Below are positions 16,504 through 24,931 of a DNA stretch of 64,000 bases, in pieces. The first letter of the stretch is position 1. Each line of letters begins with the position of its first letter. The stretch is from Lysobacter soli (GTDB lineage: Bacteria; Pseudomonadota; Gammaproteobacteria; Xanthomonadales; Xanthomonadaceae): NCBI RefSeq assembly GCF_003382285.1, contig NZ_QTJR01000003.1, positions 282,251 through 346,250 of the forward strand, given 5' to 3'. Under the pieces are notes generated by a model. The model was not told the DNA's origin and searched no databases. It worked only from the letters and a program-made list of their open reading frames with translations. The position numbers were made by a program, and so were the translations under genes.

Positions 16504-16938
16504 CTACCCCGCCACGATCTCGACCCAATCCGAGCGGACCCAGCCGCGCTTGCAGCTCCCTTTATAGGCTTGCCTTTTCACAACAGGACTGGTCACGCCG
16601 CAGCTGTCGTTGCCACGTGCGTAGACGACGCCCAGCCACGTACCGTCCTTCGACGAGTCACAGACGTACAGCAACTGTCCGTTCCGGAGTTCGTCGACGG
16701 ATGCGAAGGAACGGCCGGGACCGGTCCTTACCGCGAGGGTTCCCTTTGGCTTCAACCCTTTGACCTTACCGACTGCCGCGCAAGCGTCTTCGTCGGCGCT
16801 TCCTCCGATGGAAATGGGCCTTGCTGCTTGGGCTGACAGGGCGGAAGGCACGGTGCTTAGTGCGGCAACCAACAGGGATATCACCATCTTGATGGCCACC
16901 CGCGATACGCCTGCCCTTGCGGCGGATGGTGTGCGCAT
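16504..16938 (-). CDS. Secreted SH3-domain-like protein in the type VI remnant island
   Basis: About 144 residues: basic N-terminus and signal peptide (hydrophobic MVISLLVAALSTVPSALSA, about 18-36), then a bacterial SH3-like domain (about 64-144) with VRTGPG, a WLGVVY strand and GWVRSDWV end, plus Cys pairs likely disulfide-bonded. Start at 16938 is favoured, 13 bases after the stop of the upstream gene; 17017-side starts would overlap that gene. Codon use is less GC-biased than in neighbours. It may be an immunity or accessory protein of the adjacent effector locus; that is inferred from location only. Confidence 0.65.
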   Translation of the reverse strand: MRTPSAARAGVSRVAIKMVISLLVAALSTVPSALSAQAARPISIGGSADEDACAAVGKVKGLKPKGTLAVRTGPGRSFASVDELRNGQLLYVCDSSKDGTWLGVVYARGNDSCGVTSPVVKRQAYKGSCKRGWVRSDWVEIVAG

Positions 16939-16951
16939 CGTGGTAGTCAGG

Positions 16952-17476
16952 TCAGTCACCGAACACCCAGCGGAGCAGTTGCTCGATGAACGACTTCGGT
17001 GCTTCCTCCCCGTCATCGCACTTGACCAAGCGCCTATCGTCTGAGAGGCAAAAGTCGTCGGTGAACCGAAGGTGATTCTCGCCTTCTCGCGCGTCCATCA
17101 GCACGGTGTAGCGTCCGGGCCGCAAAGGTTCGGCTTCGTCCCTCGTCACGAACCCTGCCGGCGCGAGTCCGTAACAAACGCCCGTCGATCTACGAAGTCG
17201 CAGCCCGGGTGTCGACTCGTCCTTGTAGACGCCCCAGCCGTCCTCGTCGTTGCCTACCAACAAATCCACGAGTCGCACGTCGCGCGCCTCGATATCCCGA
17301 TACCAGTCAAGAAACGAGATGATCGAGTGCGAGTAGACGTAGCGCTCGACCCGAAAACAGACACGTCCCCTCTCCTCGTACACGATGGGGTGCGCATCGA
17401 TTCCGAACGAAACCGCCTTGACGCTCGGCGCACTGAGTAGAGCGACAACTCCGACGCTCGCAAGGAGTCGTTTCAT
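16952..17476 (-). CDS. Exported Cys-containing protein, candidate immunity protein
   Basis: 174 residues with a signal peptide (MKRLLASVGVVALLSAPSVKA). The mature part has four or five Cys (RVCFRV, GVCYGL, DFCLSD, KCDD) and alternating beta strands, like small periplasmic proteins that sit next to type VI secretion effectors. Directly divergent (27 bases) from the broken PAAR gene at 17504 and co-directional with the SH3-like gene. No family can be named with certainty. Lower GC and rarer codons than the surrounding backbone suggest transfer. Confidence 0.6.
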   Translation of the reverse strand: MKRLLASVGVVALLSAPSVKAVSFGIDAHPIVYEERGRVCFRVERYVYSHSIISFLDWYRDIEARDVRLVDLLVGNDEDGWGVYKDESTPGLRLRRSTGVCYGLAPAGFVTRDEAEPLRPGRYTVLMDAREGENHLRFTDDFCLSDDRRLVKCDDGEEAPKSFIEQLLRWVFGD

Positions 17477-17503
17477 TGGCGCTCCCGACCACTACGGAGC
17501 AGC

Positions 17504-17882
17504 ATGGCCGCTCGTTACTTCATCGTTGTAGATGACCCCACAACAGCCGGCGGCCGAGCGCTCGAAGGCTTTTCCGGATGGCAGGTGGAATGCATAGACG
17601 GCATATCGCGCAACGTCGTCCGCGTTGGAGATACGCGGCATAGACCCCTACGATTACACGCTCATGCCCGGCACCCGACTTTGTCAGTACAACATGGAGC
17701 AGCAGGCCAACATCCTGTCTGATTACTACCTAGTTGCGATCGTCGGAGGGATTGCCAGGCGCGAGCTATACGGGAAGAAGTACATGCACGCACCTAACAT
17801 CCGACAGCTCCTAGAAAACGCCCTGGCCGACTTTCTCCTCAACCCAAGAAGCATCGGCAACCTCCCTCCACTCACTCAGTAG
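17504..17882 (+). pseudogene. Remnant of a PAAR-domain type VI secretion effector (internal deletion and frame change)
   Basis: The ATG at 17504 opens a frame reading MAARYFIVVDDPTTAGGRAL and on to RNVVRVGD, the N-terminal half of a DUF4150-like PAAR domain (spike tip of the type VI secretion machine). About residue 43 the similarity stops. From about 17630 another frame reads GIDPYDYTLMPGTRLCQYNM, EQQANILSDYYLVA and on to a TAG at 17882, like the tail of a polymorphic effector. The two pieces are out of frame, so the central PAAR half and toxin body were lost by deletion. Non-functional. Confidence 0.72.
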
Positions 17883-17891
17883 GGCTAATCA

Positions 17892-18428
17892 GTGTTCAAG
17901 CTGAGCGAATTTCTGATCGCGGCCATACCGCTTTGCGCAGGTTGCAGCCAGCCGCATGTCCACCAAGCGGGACAAGTAAGGCAGGTTGGAGGCCTGCCGT
18001 GCTTCACTGTGGCAGATAGCGAGGAAACCAGACGAACGCCGCCCGACCTTGCAGCGCTCCACGTATCCCAGCGAGGTCTCCACGGCGCCATGTCGCGTAC
18101 GGTCTGGAGCATGGGCTTTTTTGAGGGGAAGCCGGTTTACCTCTCGCCAGACGCATGCATTGTTTACGGAGATTCAGACCCTCGGTTCGACGCGGATGCC
18201 CCAGCGTTGCCACTGAGCACGGGAGTGGTCTATTCCTACGAGTTCAACTCACACATTCCCCACCCCACCGCAGGAACGTGGATTCCCCGCGTGTATGAAG
18301 GGTACTTCTGCCTTACGCGAGACAGCCACGGAAAAACCACAGTCCACGAAATTCGATGGGACGAGGACACCCAAAAGCGGCACTGGGATGTCTGCGAACT
18401 GGCACCAGACCAGCTACCCAACTTCTAG
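17892..18428 (+). CDS. Putative type VI secretion immunity lipoprotein
   Basis: 178 residues from a GTG start 9 bases after the effector remnant. N-terminal hydrophobic segment ends in LCAGC (Cys at about 18), a plausible lipobox. The mature part (GLPCFTVAD, VYLSPDACIVYGDSD, Y(E/S)YEFNSHI, VYEGYFCLTR) has the strand pattern and conserved Cys of periplasmic lipoproteins annotated beside type VI effectors. Position immediately behind a PAAR effector remnant supports an immunity role that outlived its toxin; the family name is from memory and not tested. Codon use is unlike the backbone. Confidence 0.6.
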   Translation: MFKLSEFLIAAIPLCAGCSQPHVHQAGQVRQVGGLPCFTVADSEETRRTPPDLAALHVSQRGLHGAMSRTVWSMGFFEGKPVYLSPDACIVYGDSDPRFDADAPALPLSTGVVYSYEFNSHIPHPTAGTWIPRVYEGYFCLTRDSHGKTTVHEIRWDEDTQKRHWDVCELAPDQLPNF

Positions 18429-18445
18429 ATGCGTGTACCGTCGAT

Positions 18446-18571
18446 ATGTTATCGGCTGGGGGAGAGATCTGGGCATCGATCTCGCTGGCGGGATGCGCCT
18501 ATACACGCCATCCTGCGACGGAGCACAGCAAGCGGGTGGTCCAAACCGCCTCCGTTCCTTCTGGGAGCTGA
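18446..18571 (+). pseudogene. Truncated lipoprotein remnant
   Basis: A 41-codon frame (MLSAGGEIWASISLAGCAYT) with a good lipobox LAGC at residues 14-17, ending at a stop after only 24 mature residues. It sits between the immunity-like lipoprotein and the Tai4-like gene, in the same orientation. Looks like the 5' stump of another immunity lipoprotein, lost by deletion. Could alternatively be chance, as it is short. Confidence 0.4.
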
Positions 18572-18572
18572 A

Positions 18573-18971
18573 ATGGCCCTCCGCTCTGTTCTGACCTGCG
18601 CGACATTTGGCGCCGTCACGTTCGCCTGTTCGCCCACGCCGGCGGCACAGCCACGGATCTCGGTTGACGATGCGAAGGCGCACGCGTTGAAACTCTGCCT
18701 GGATGGCAACTACGAACGGAGCGGCGGCTACGTCGCGCGCGAGGTGAGGGACGAGTCGTACCTAACGCTTCGCTACCAGTTGTCCGATCGGCGACAGAAC
18801 GCGGGCAAGAGACTCGCGGCCTTCGTCGAATCATCCACATCCAACTACTACCGGGCACAGTTGCCGATGAAGGACGAGGAAGGCCGGGGCCCGTTCAACA
18901 GGATCTTTGAGCAATGCATGGGCTTCTATCGATCCAGGGCACTGGCCGATTTCATCAAACGGGAGCTTTGA
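18573..18971 (+). CDS. Small secreted protein resembling Tai4-type amidase immunity proteins
   Basis: 132 residues. Signal-like N-terminus (MALRSVLTCATFGAVTFACS; FACS could be a lipobox) then a helical domain with ALKLCLDGNY (about 40-50), SYLTLRYQL and the C-terminal FEQCMGFYRSRALADF. The helix-Cys...Cys-x3-Y-x-S pattern resembles Tai4-family periplasmic inhibitors of type VI amidase effectors. Similarity is judged by eye. ATG at 18573 has GGGAG nine bases upstream. The cognate amidase is not in the window, so it may be an orphan immunity gene. Confidence 0.55.
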   Translation: MALRSVLTCATFGAVTFACSPTPAAQPRISVDDAKAHALKLCLDGNYERSGGYVAREVRDESYLTLRYQLSDRRQNAGKRLAAFVESSTSNYYRAQLPMKDEEGRGPFNRIFEQCMGFYRSRALADFIKREL

Positions 18972-19020
18972 CGCCCGCAGACTACAGGCATTAGCCGCGG
19001 CCCCATCCTGCTTTCCAATG

Positions 19021-19046
19021 AAAAGGCCCGCCAAAGCGGGCCTTTT
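19021..19046 (+). terminator. Intrinsic terminator
   Basis: Eleven-base perfect stem AAAAGGCCCGC / GCGGGCCTTTT with a CAAA loop, 50 bases after the Tai4-like gene; it closes the plus-strand immunity cluster. Confidence 0.88.
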
Positions 19047-19079
19047 CATCCATACGATTGCTATTGTCCATGGCAACAC

Positions 19080-19106
19080 GGGTGCGCTCCGCTTACCCGG
19101 GCTACG
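19080..19106. repeat. REP-like sequence abutting the transposase remnant
   Basis: GGGTGCGCTCCGCTTACCC followed by GGGCTACG. This imperfect dyad is of the type widely dispersed in pseudomonad and xanthomonad intergenic DNA, and is a different family from the compound repeats elsewhere in the window. It runs directly into the broken RAYT coding sequence. Confidence 0.6.
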
Positions 19107-19329
19107 CTGGCTGAAACGGCGGGGCAACGATCTGCTCGTTCGCGAGATCGACCTGCTCCGCCGCGCTGTTTCGGACGTGATGCTCCGCCACCCCTTCCGC
19201 ACCCACGGGTGGGTCGTCCTGCCCGATCATCTGCATTGCGTCATCGAACTTCCCGACGGCGATACGGACTTTCCGGTCCGATGGCGACTGATCAAGGGCG
19301 CGTTCTCCAAAGGGTTACGCTCACGATAA
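19098..19329 (+). pseudogene. Broken REP-associated tyrosine transposase (RAYT, IS200-like)
   Basis: From about 19115 one frame reads RRGNDLLVREIDLLRRAV, then GWVVLPDHLHCVIELPDGD (HUH motif His-Leu-His) and RWRLIKGAFSKGLRSR before a stop at 19329. This is the N-terminal half of a RAYT. The preceding ATLAE is in another frame: family members read TLAERRGNDLL, so one extra A after GAA near 19113 accounts for the shift. The start and the C-terminal half with the catalytic Tyr are missing. These enzymes move REP elements, and this copy is dead. Confidence 0.8.
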
Positions 19330-19425
19330 TGAGCGATCCGCACTCGTCGCTTGTAGTCCCGCTTGCGCACCCTTCCCCCTGAAGAGAACTCGGGCACCAG
19401 TCAGTCTGGCGCCCGAGTTAGAAGC

Positions 19426-22400
19426 TTACATGTTCCGTCGATATTCCCCACCGACGTCATAAAGCGCATGGCTAATCTGCCCCAAGCTATGCGTCTTAAC
19501 CGCCTCCATCAAACTGGCAAACACATTCCGACGCTCCCGCGCCGTCGCCTGTAGCGCCTTCAAGCCCTCGGGCGCATAGCCGTTGCGGTTGCCTTGATAC
19601 CCGGCGACGTTGTCGATCTGCTGGCCCTTCTCGCTTTCGGTGGAGCGGATCAGTTCGATCTCGGTGACGATGTCGCCGCCGTGGTCCTTCGGCAGGAAGG
19701 TGTTCACGCCGATCAGCGGCAGGGTGCCGTCGTGCTTCTTGTGCTCGTAGTACAGGCTCTCTTCCTGGATCTTGCCGCGCTGGTACATCGTGTCCATGGC
19801 GCCCAGCACGCCACCGCGTTCGCTGATGGCTTCGAATTCCTTGTAGACGGCTTCCTCGACGATGTCAGTGAGCTTGTCGACGATGAAGCTGCCCTGCCAG
19901 GGGTTCTCGTTGAAGTTGAGCCCCAGTTCCTTGTTGATGATCATCTGGATGGCGACGGCGCGACGCACGCTTTCTTCCGTCGGCGTGGTGATGGCTTCGT
20001 CGTATGCATTGGTGTGCAGGCTGTTGCAGTTGTCGAACAGCGCGTACAGCGCCTGCAACGTGGTGCGGATGTCGTTGAACTGGATTTCCTGCGCGTGCAG
20101 CGACCGGCCGCTGGTCTGGATGTGGTACTTCATCATCTGGCTGCGCGCGGAAGCGCCGTAGCGCTCGCGCATGGCGCGCGCCCAGATGCGGCGGGCGACG
20201 CGGCCAATCACCGTGTATTCCGGGTCCATGCCGTTTGAGAAGAAGAACGACAGGTTGGGCGCGAAGTCGTCGATCTTCATGCCGCGCGCGAGGTAGTACT
20301 CCACGATGGTGAAGCCGTTGCTGAGCGTGAAAGCCAGCTGGCTGATCGGGTTCGCGCCGGCTTCGGCGATGTGGTAACCGCTGATGGACACCGAGTAGAA
20401 GTTGCGGACGTTCTTGTCCACGAAGTACTGCTGGATGTCGCCCATCATGCGCAGGGCGAACTCGGTGCTGAAGATGCAGGTGTTCTGCGCCTGGTCCTCT
20501 TTCAGGATGTCGGCCTGCACGGTGCCGCGCACGGTGGCCAGCGTCTGAGCCTTGATGTTGGCGTAGGTCTCGGCGTCGACGACCTGGTCGCCGGTCACGC
20601 CCAGCAGGCCCAGGCCGAGGCCGTCGTTGCCTTCGGGCAGCATGCCGCTGTATTCGGGGCGCTTGCGGCCTTCGAACAGCTTTTCGATCTTGTCGTGCGC
20701 TTCGTTCCAGCGCGCGTCATCGCTTCGCAGGTACTTCTCGACCTGCTGGTCGATGGCGGTGTTCATGAACATCGCCAGGATGATCGGCGCCGGGCCGTTG
20801 ATGGTCATCGACACCGAGGTGCTCGGCGCGCACAGGTCGAAGCCGGAGTACAGCTTCTTCATGTCGTCGAGCGTGGCGATGTTGACGCCGGAGTTGCCGA
20901 TCTTGCCGAAGATGTCCGGGCGCACGGCGGGGTCTTCGCCGTAGAGCGTGACGCTGTCGAACGCGGTGGACAGGCGCGCGGCCGGCTGGCCGACGGACAG
21001 GTAATGGAAGCGGCGGTTGGTGCGCTCCGGCGTGCCTTCGCCGGCGAACATGCGGATGGGATCCTCGCCGGTCCGGCGGTACGGATACACGCCGCCGGTG
21101 TACGGGTAGTAGCCCGGCAGGTTTTCCTTCTGCAGGAAGGTCAGCAGCTCGCCCCAGCTCTTGTAGGTGGGCGCCGCGATCTTCGGGATCTTCTGGTGGC
21201 TCAGCGATTCGCGGTAGTTCTCGACGCGGATCGTCTTGTCGCGAACCTGGTATTCGTTGACTTCGTCGGTGATGGACTTCAGGCGCGCGGGCCAGTCGCG
21301 CAGGAGCTTCAGCGCTTCGGACGTGAGCGACTGCACGGCGTCGTTGTAGCGCTGGCGCAGGGTGAGGAGCGTCTTGTCGCCGCCGTCGGTGAGGGCATCG
21401 GCGGCGTAGAGGTCCAGCGCCTTCGGCAGTGCGTCGTCGCCCAGGTCATTGAGCGACTGCCAGTAGCTCTGCGCGCGATCGGCGACTTCCGCCTGCGTTT
21501 CGATCTTCGCGTTGATGCTGCGGCCCTGCTCGGCGATTTCGGCGAGATACCGCACGCGGGCGCCCGGAATCAGCACGGTCGCGCGCGGTTCCTTCAGCGA
21601 GGTGTCGATCTCCGGGGTCCACTTGTCGACCGGCAGCTGGAGCTTGTCGCGCAGCAGGCGGCAGAGGTTGGCGAACATCCAGCTGATGCCGGGGTCGTTG
21701 AACTGCGAGGCGATGGTCGGATAGACCGGCACGTCCTCGTCCTTGGTCTGGAAGGCGACGCGGTTGCGCTTCCACTGCTTGCGCACGTCGCGCAGCGCGT
21801 CTTCGGCGCCGCGCTTGTCGAACTTGTTGAGCACGACGAGCTCGGCGAAGTCGAGCATGTCGATCTTCTCCAGCTGGCTCGGCGCGCCGAAGTCGCTGGT
21901 CATCACGTACATCGGGAAATCGACGAGGTCGACGATTTCCGAATCACTCTGGCCGATGCCCGCGGTTTCGACGATGACCAGGTCGTAACCGAGGCCCTTG
22001 AGGAACCCGATGCAGTCCTTCAGCACGGTGTTGGTGGCGGCGTGCTGGCGGCGCGTGGCCATCGAACGCATGTAGACGCGCTTGCTGCGCAGCGAATTCA
22101 TGCGGATACGGTCGCCCAGCAGCGCGCCACCGGTGCGGCGACGCGTGGGGTCGACGGAGATCACGGCGATGCGCATCTCCGGGAAGGCAGCGAGGAAACG
22201 GTTGAGCAGTTCGTCGGTGACCGACGACTTGCCGGCGCCGCCGGTGCCGGTGATGCCGATGACGGGCGTCTTGCCGCCGGCCAGCTGCCATTGCTTGCGA
22301 AGGTGCGCGAGCTGGGCTTCGTCGAAGATGCCCTCCTCGATGGCGCTGAGGGTGTGGCCGATGCTGATTTCGTCGTCGATGTCGGCCGTCTTGTCGGGAT

Positions 22401-22884
22401 GCTGCGCGGCCTTGCGCGCATCGCCGGCGCGGCGGATGACGTCCTCGATCATCGCAACGAGGCCCATGTGCATGCCATCGTTGGGGTGGTAGATGCGCTC
22501 GACGCCGTAGGCCTGGAGTTCGCGGATCTCTTCCGGCGTGATCGTGCCGCCGCCGCCGCCGAAGACGCGGATGTGGCCGGCGCCGCGCTCCTTGAGCATG
22601 TCGACCATGTACTTGAAGTACTCGACGTGGCCGCCCTGGTAGGACGACAGCGCGATGCCGTCGGCATCCTCCTGCAGCGCGGCCCGGACGACGTCTTCCA
22701 CCGAGCGGTTGTGGCCCAGGTGGATGACCTCCGCCCCCTGCCCCTGGATCAGGCGCCGCATGATGTTGATGGCGGCGTCGTGCCCGTCGAACAGGCTGGC
22801 GGCGGTGACGAACCGCAGCGGGCTGCCGCTCTCATTCAACGCGGGGGTGGCGGCTTCGGGCAGGTTGCTTGCGGGGGTGCTCAT
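19426..22884 (-). CDS. icmF: Fused B12-dependent acyl-CoA mutase with G-protein chaperone domain (IcmF)
   Basis: 1152 residues with the three-part IcmF layout. Cobalamin-binding domain (about 22-155) with the His ligand in FDGHDAA (His35); a MeaB/ArgK-type P-loop GTPase (about 205-430) with GTGGAGKSS (Walker A 212-220) and NKFDK; a mutase TIM barrel (about 560 to the end) with [16 protein letters not shown] and [11 protein letters not shown], which follow isobutyryl-CoA rather than methylmalonyl-CoA mutases. Interconverts isobutyryl- and n-butyryl-CoA (some accept isovaleryl/pivalyl-CoA), linking valine or leucine catabolism to fatty acid metabolism. The GTPase domain guards cofactor loading. 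Single-gene unit; no cobalamin riboswitch seen upstream. Confidence 0.93.
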   Translation of the reverse strand: MSTPASNLPEAATPALNESGSPLRFVTAASLFDGHDAAINIMRRLIQGQGAEVIHLGHNRSVEDVVRAALQEDADGIALSSYQGGHVEYFKYMVDMLKERGAGHIRVFGGGGGTITPEEIRELQAYGVERIYHPNDGMHMGLVAMIEDVIRRAGDARKAAQHPDKTADIDDEISIGHTLSAIEEGIFDEAQLAHLRKQWQLAGGKTPVIGITGTGGAGKSSVTDELLNRFLAAFPEMRIAVISVDPTRRRTGGALLGDRIRMNSLRSKRVYMRSMATRRQHAATNTVLKDCIGFLKGLGYDLVIVETAGIGQSDSEIVDLVDFPMYVMTSDFGAPSQLEKIDMLDFAELVVLNKFDKRGAEDALRDVRKQWKRNRVAFQTKDEDVPVYPTIASQFNDPGISWMFANLCRLLRDKLQLPVDKWTPEIDTSLKEPRATVLIPGARVRYLAEIAEQGRSINAKIETQAEVADRAQSYWQSLNDLGDDALPKALDLYAADALTDGGDKTLLTLRQRYNDAVQSLTSEALKLLRDWPARLKSITDEVNEYQVRDKTIRVENYRESLSHQKIPKIAAPTYKSWGELLTFLQKENLPGYYPYTGGVYPYRRTGEDPIRMFAGEGTPERTNRRFHYLSVGQPAARLSTAFDSVTLYGEDPAVRPDIFGKIGNSGVNIATLDDMKKLYSGFDLCAPSTSVSMTINGPAPIILAMFMNTAIDQQVEKYLRSDDARWNEAHDKIEKLFEGRKRPEYSGMLPEGNDGLGLGLLGVTGDQVVDAETYANIKAQTLATVRGTVQADILKEDQAQNTCIFSTEFALRMMGDIQQYFVDKNVRNFYSVSISGYHIAEAGANPISQLAFTLSNGFTIVEYYLARGMKIDDFAPNLSFFFSNGMDPEYTVIGRVARRIWARAMRERYGASARSQMMKYHIQTSGRSLHAQEIQFNDIRTTLQALYALFDNCNSLHTNAYDEAITTPTEESVRRAVAIQMIINKELGLNFNENPWQGSFIVDKLTDIVEEAVYKEFEAISERGGVLGAMDTMYQRGKIQEESLYYEHKKHDGTLPLIGVNTFLPKDHGGDIVTEIELIRSTESEKGQQIDNVAGYQGNRNGYAPEGLKALQATARERRNVFASLMEAVKTHSLGQISHALYDVGGEYRRNM

Positions 22885-23044
22885 GGACGCTCGAAATACG
22901 GAAACGGTCGAATCCGTATTGTAGCCCGAGGGGGATTAGGGGCTTGTTGTGCGGCGCGGGAGAGCTGGCAGCCGCCGCAACTGTGGCATCTCTGGCGTAG
23001 GTTTCGGGACATAGGAATTGCTAGCGCGGCCTGGTCACACGTCC

Positions 23045-23333
23045 GGCCCTCACCCCAACCCCTCTCCCGCGCGCGGGAGAGGGGCTATGAGTCGTCATTC
23101 CAGCGGAAGCTGGAATCCATCTTGATCTTCTCGGCGCGCAAGGCAGTCGGCATCGCGAGCGAGGGCGTAGTCGCTCGTCCCGACCCTCACCCCAACCCCT
23201 CTCCCGGGGGGAGAGGGGCTAAAGGCCGTTGTCCCGGCGAAGGCCGGGATCCAGGCTGGCATGCGTTCAACCCTGTCGCCCGGTGGCTTCAGACGCGGCG
23301 GGCCTGGGTCCCGGCGTTCGCCGGGATGACGGG
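23045..23333. repeat. Cluster of compound repeat modules
   Basis: The 590-base gap between the divergent icmF and dioxygenase genes holds a CCCTCACCCC/CCTCTCCC dyad (23045-23086), an ATTCCAGC...GCTGGAAT hairpin (about 23095-23118), a second CCCTCACCCC dyad (about 23184-23223) and two CCCGGCG...CGCCGGGA hairpins (23231-23253 and 23306-23333). Orientation of the dyads is opposite to that at 1310-7961. Nothing else is seen in the gap apart from presumed promoters near both genes. Confidence 0.85.
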
Positions 23334-23475
23334 GATCGGATGACGGGCATGGAAATGCCGGCGCGCGATTCGATGCATCAACCTTGGGGAACCCGTGAGA
23401 CTCCAGCAACCGCCCGTCCCGGCAAAGTCACCCTTCCTTTCTGGCTACACTCGCCGTCCGATCACGCGAACCGCC

Positions 23476-24741
23476 ATGAACGAAGACGCCGTCCTGCTCG
23501 ACCTTCGCCGCCGCGCCCACGACGGGTCGCCGCAGGCGCTCTATCAACTGGCGTCGGCGCTGGTGGCACGGCACGAACTGGACGAAGCGTTCACCCTGCA
23601 CCGCCGTGCGGCCGAGGCGGGACTAGCAAACGCGCAGATCGAATACGCCCGCATGCTGATGTACGGCGTCGGCTGCGATGCCGAACCGCTGCGCGCGGCC
23701 GAATGGCTGCTGCGTGCCGAATCGGTGGGAAGCCCGATCGCCTCGTATTTCCTCGCGCTGATGTCGCTGGGCGGACGCACGTTGCCTCGCGATGGCCGCG
23801 TCAACGAGCGCGTGCTGCGCGCGGTTCGCGCCGATTACCCGCCGGCGCTGCGCGCGGCTGCCGTGCATTTCGGCCGCAAGGCCGATCCGGCGGACCAGTT
23901 GCGCTGCCTGCAACTGCTCGAACGCGGCGCGGGGCTCGGCGACGTGATCGCGGCGCGGCTGTTCCTGGAGCGCATCACGCACGGCGAAGGCGACGTTCCG
24001 CAACCCGACGCCGCTGCCGATCTGCGCGGGCAGTTGCAGGCAATCGGCGTCGGACCGTTGCCGGAGATCGTCGTGCCGGAGTTCGCACGGAGCGAAGCCG
24101 CGCCGGGCGTGCTGTCGATGGACGACGTATTGCAGCCGATCGACCTGCATCTGCAATCCACGCGGCCGCGCGTGATGACCGTGGACGGCCTGCTCAGCGC
24201 GGAAGAATGCCGGCTGCTGATCGCGAATGCCGAAGTGCACCTGACGCGTTCGCGCACGGTCGATCCGGACACCGGACTGCCGATGGAACAGGAGATCCGC
24301 ACCAGCAGCGACGCGTCCTTCGACGCGATCCAGGAAGACCTGGCGCTGCGTTGCGTGCAGCTGCGTATGGCGAGCGCGGCAGGCGTGCCGCTCGACCACG
24401 CCGAACATCTGGTCGTCCTGCGCTACGAGCCCGGTCAGGAATATCGCCCGCATCGCGACTACCGCCCGCCCAGCTCGATCGAACGCGATCGCCCGGAAGC
24501 CGGCAACCGCATGCGCACGATCTGCGCGTACCTCAACACCGTGGAAGCCGGCGGGCAGACCGAGTTCCCGGTCGCCGGGCTGCGCGTCGAACCGCGGCCG
24601 GGCCGCGCGGTGGTGTTCGAGAACCTGCATCCGGACGGCTCGCCCGACCCGGATTCGCTGCACGCCGGCTTACCGGTGGAACGCGGCGAGAAGTGGCTCG
24701 CAACGCTCTGGCTGCGCCAGGGACGCTACCGGGCTTTCTGA
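23476..24741 (+). CDS. Sel1-repeat plus prolyl 4-hydroxylase-like 2-oxoglutarate/Fe(II) dioxygenase
   Basis: 421 residues. The N-terminal 150 residues contain Sel1/TPR-like helical repeats (e.g. ALYQLASALVARHELDEAF and NAQIEYARMLMYGVG); the C-terminal 200 residues are a P4Hc dioxygenase. Iron ligands are His326 and Asp328 (HRDY) and His396 (LHAG); Lys406 (GEKW) should bind 2-oxoglutarate. Probably hydroxylates a protein residue, the Sel1 part providing substrate binding. ATG at 23476 fits the domain start. Monocistronic. Confidence 0.87.
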   Translation: MNEDAVLLDLRRRAHDGSPQALYQLASALVARHELDEAFTLHRRAAEAGLANAQIEYARMLMYGVGCDAEPLRAAEWLLRAESVGSPIASYFLALMSLGGRTLPRDGRVNERVLRAVRADYPPALRAAAVHFGRKADPADQLRCLQLLERGAGLGDVIAARLFLERITHGEGDVPQPDAAADLRGQLQAIGVGPLPEIVVPEFARSEAAPGVLSMDDVLQPIDLHLQSTRPRVMTVDGLLSAEECRLLIANAEVHLTRSRTVDPDTGLPMEQEIRTSSDASFDAIQEDLALRCVQLRMASAAGVPLDHAEHLVVLRYEPGQEYRPHRDYRPPSSIERDRPEAGNRMRTICAYLNTVEAGGQTEFPVAGLRVEPRPGRAVVFENLHPDGSPDPDSLHAGLPVERGEKWLATLWLRQGRYRAF

Positions 24742-24931
24742 ACGGGCGGCGCCGGCGAAGCCGTCCGTCGGCATGCCTGTCCCCTCCGGCCGATTGGATT
24801 AGACTGTCGCGCCTGCGGCGGGGTCCTGGACCTTGGCCGCAGTGTCATTTTCATTTCGATTCAACGACTTACCCATCACAGTTGGCGTAAAGCGCGACGC
24901 GCAACCTCTCGCGCCAACAGCGGAGCACCCG

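Noticed and set aside
17625..17882. A stand-alone small protein starting with TTG
   Set aside because: No ribosome site, and its sequence matches only the tail of a larger effector; better treated as part of the PAAR scar.
18907..19329. A 140-residue plus-strand protein over the RAYT region
   Set aside because: Its first half crosses the Tai4-like 3' end and the terminator; only the second half is transposase-like and it lacks both ends, so it is a pseudogene not a gene.
22885..23044. Cobalamin riboswitch upstream of icmF
   Set aside because: No B12-box-like sequence or conserved stem pattern seen in the leader; the space is short and followed by repeats.
20371..23343. A 990-codon open frame antisense to icmF
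   Set aside because: Explained by high GC at third positions on the real gene's strand; the protein is low-complexity Val/Ala/Arg/Asp/His without domains, while icmF on the other strand is a complete conserved protein.
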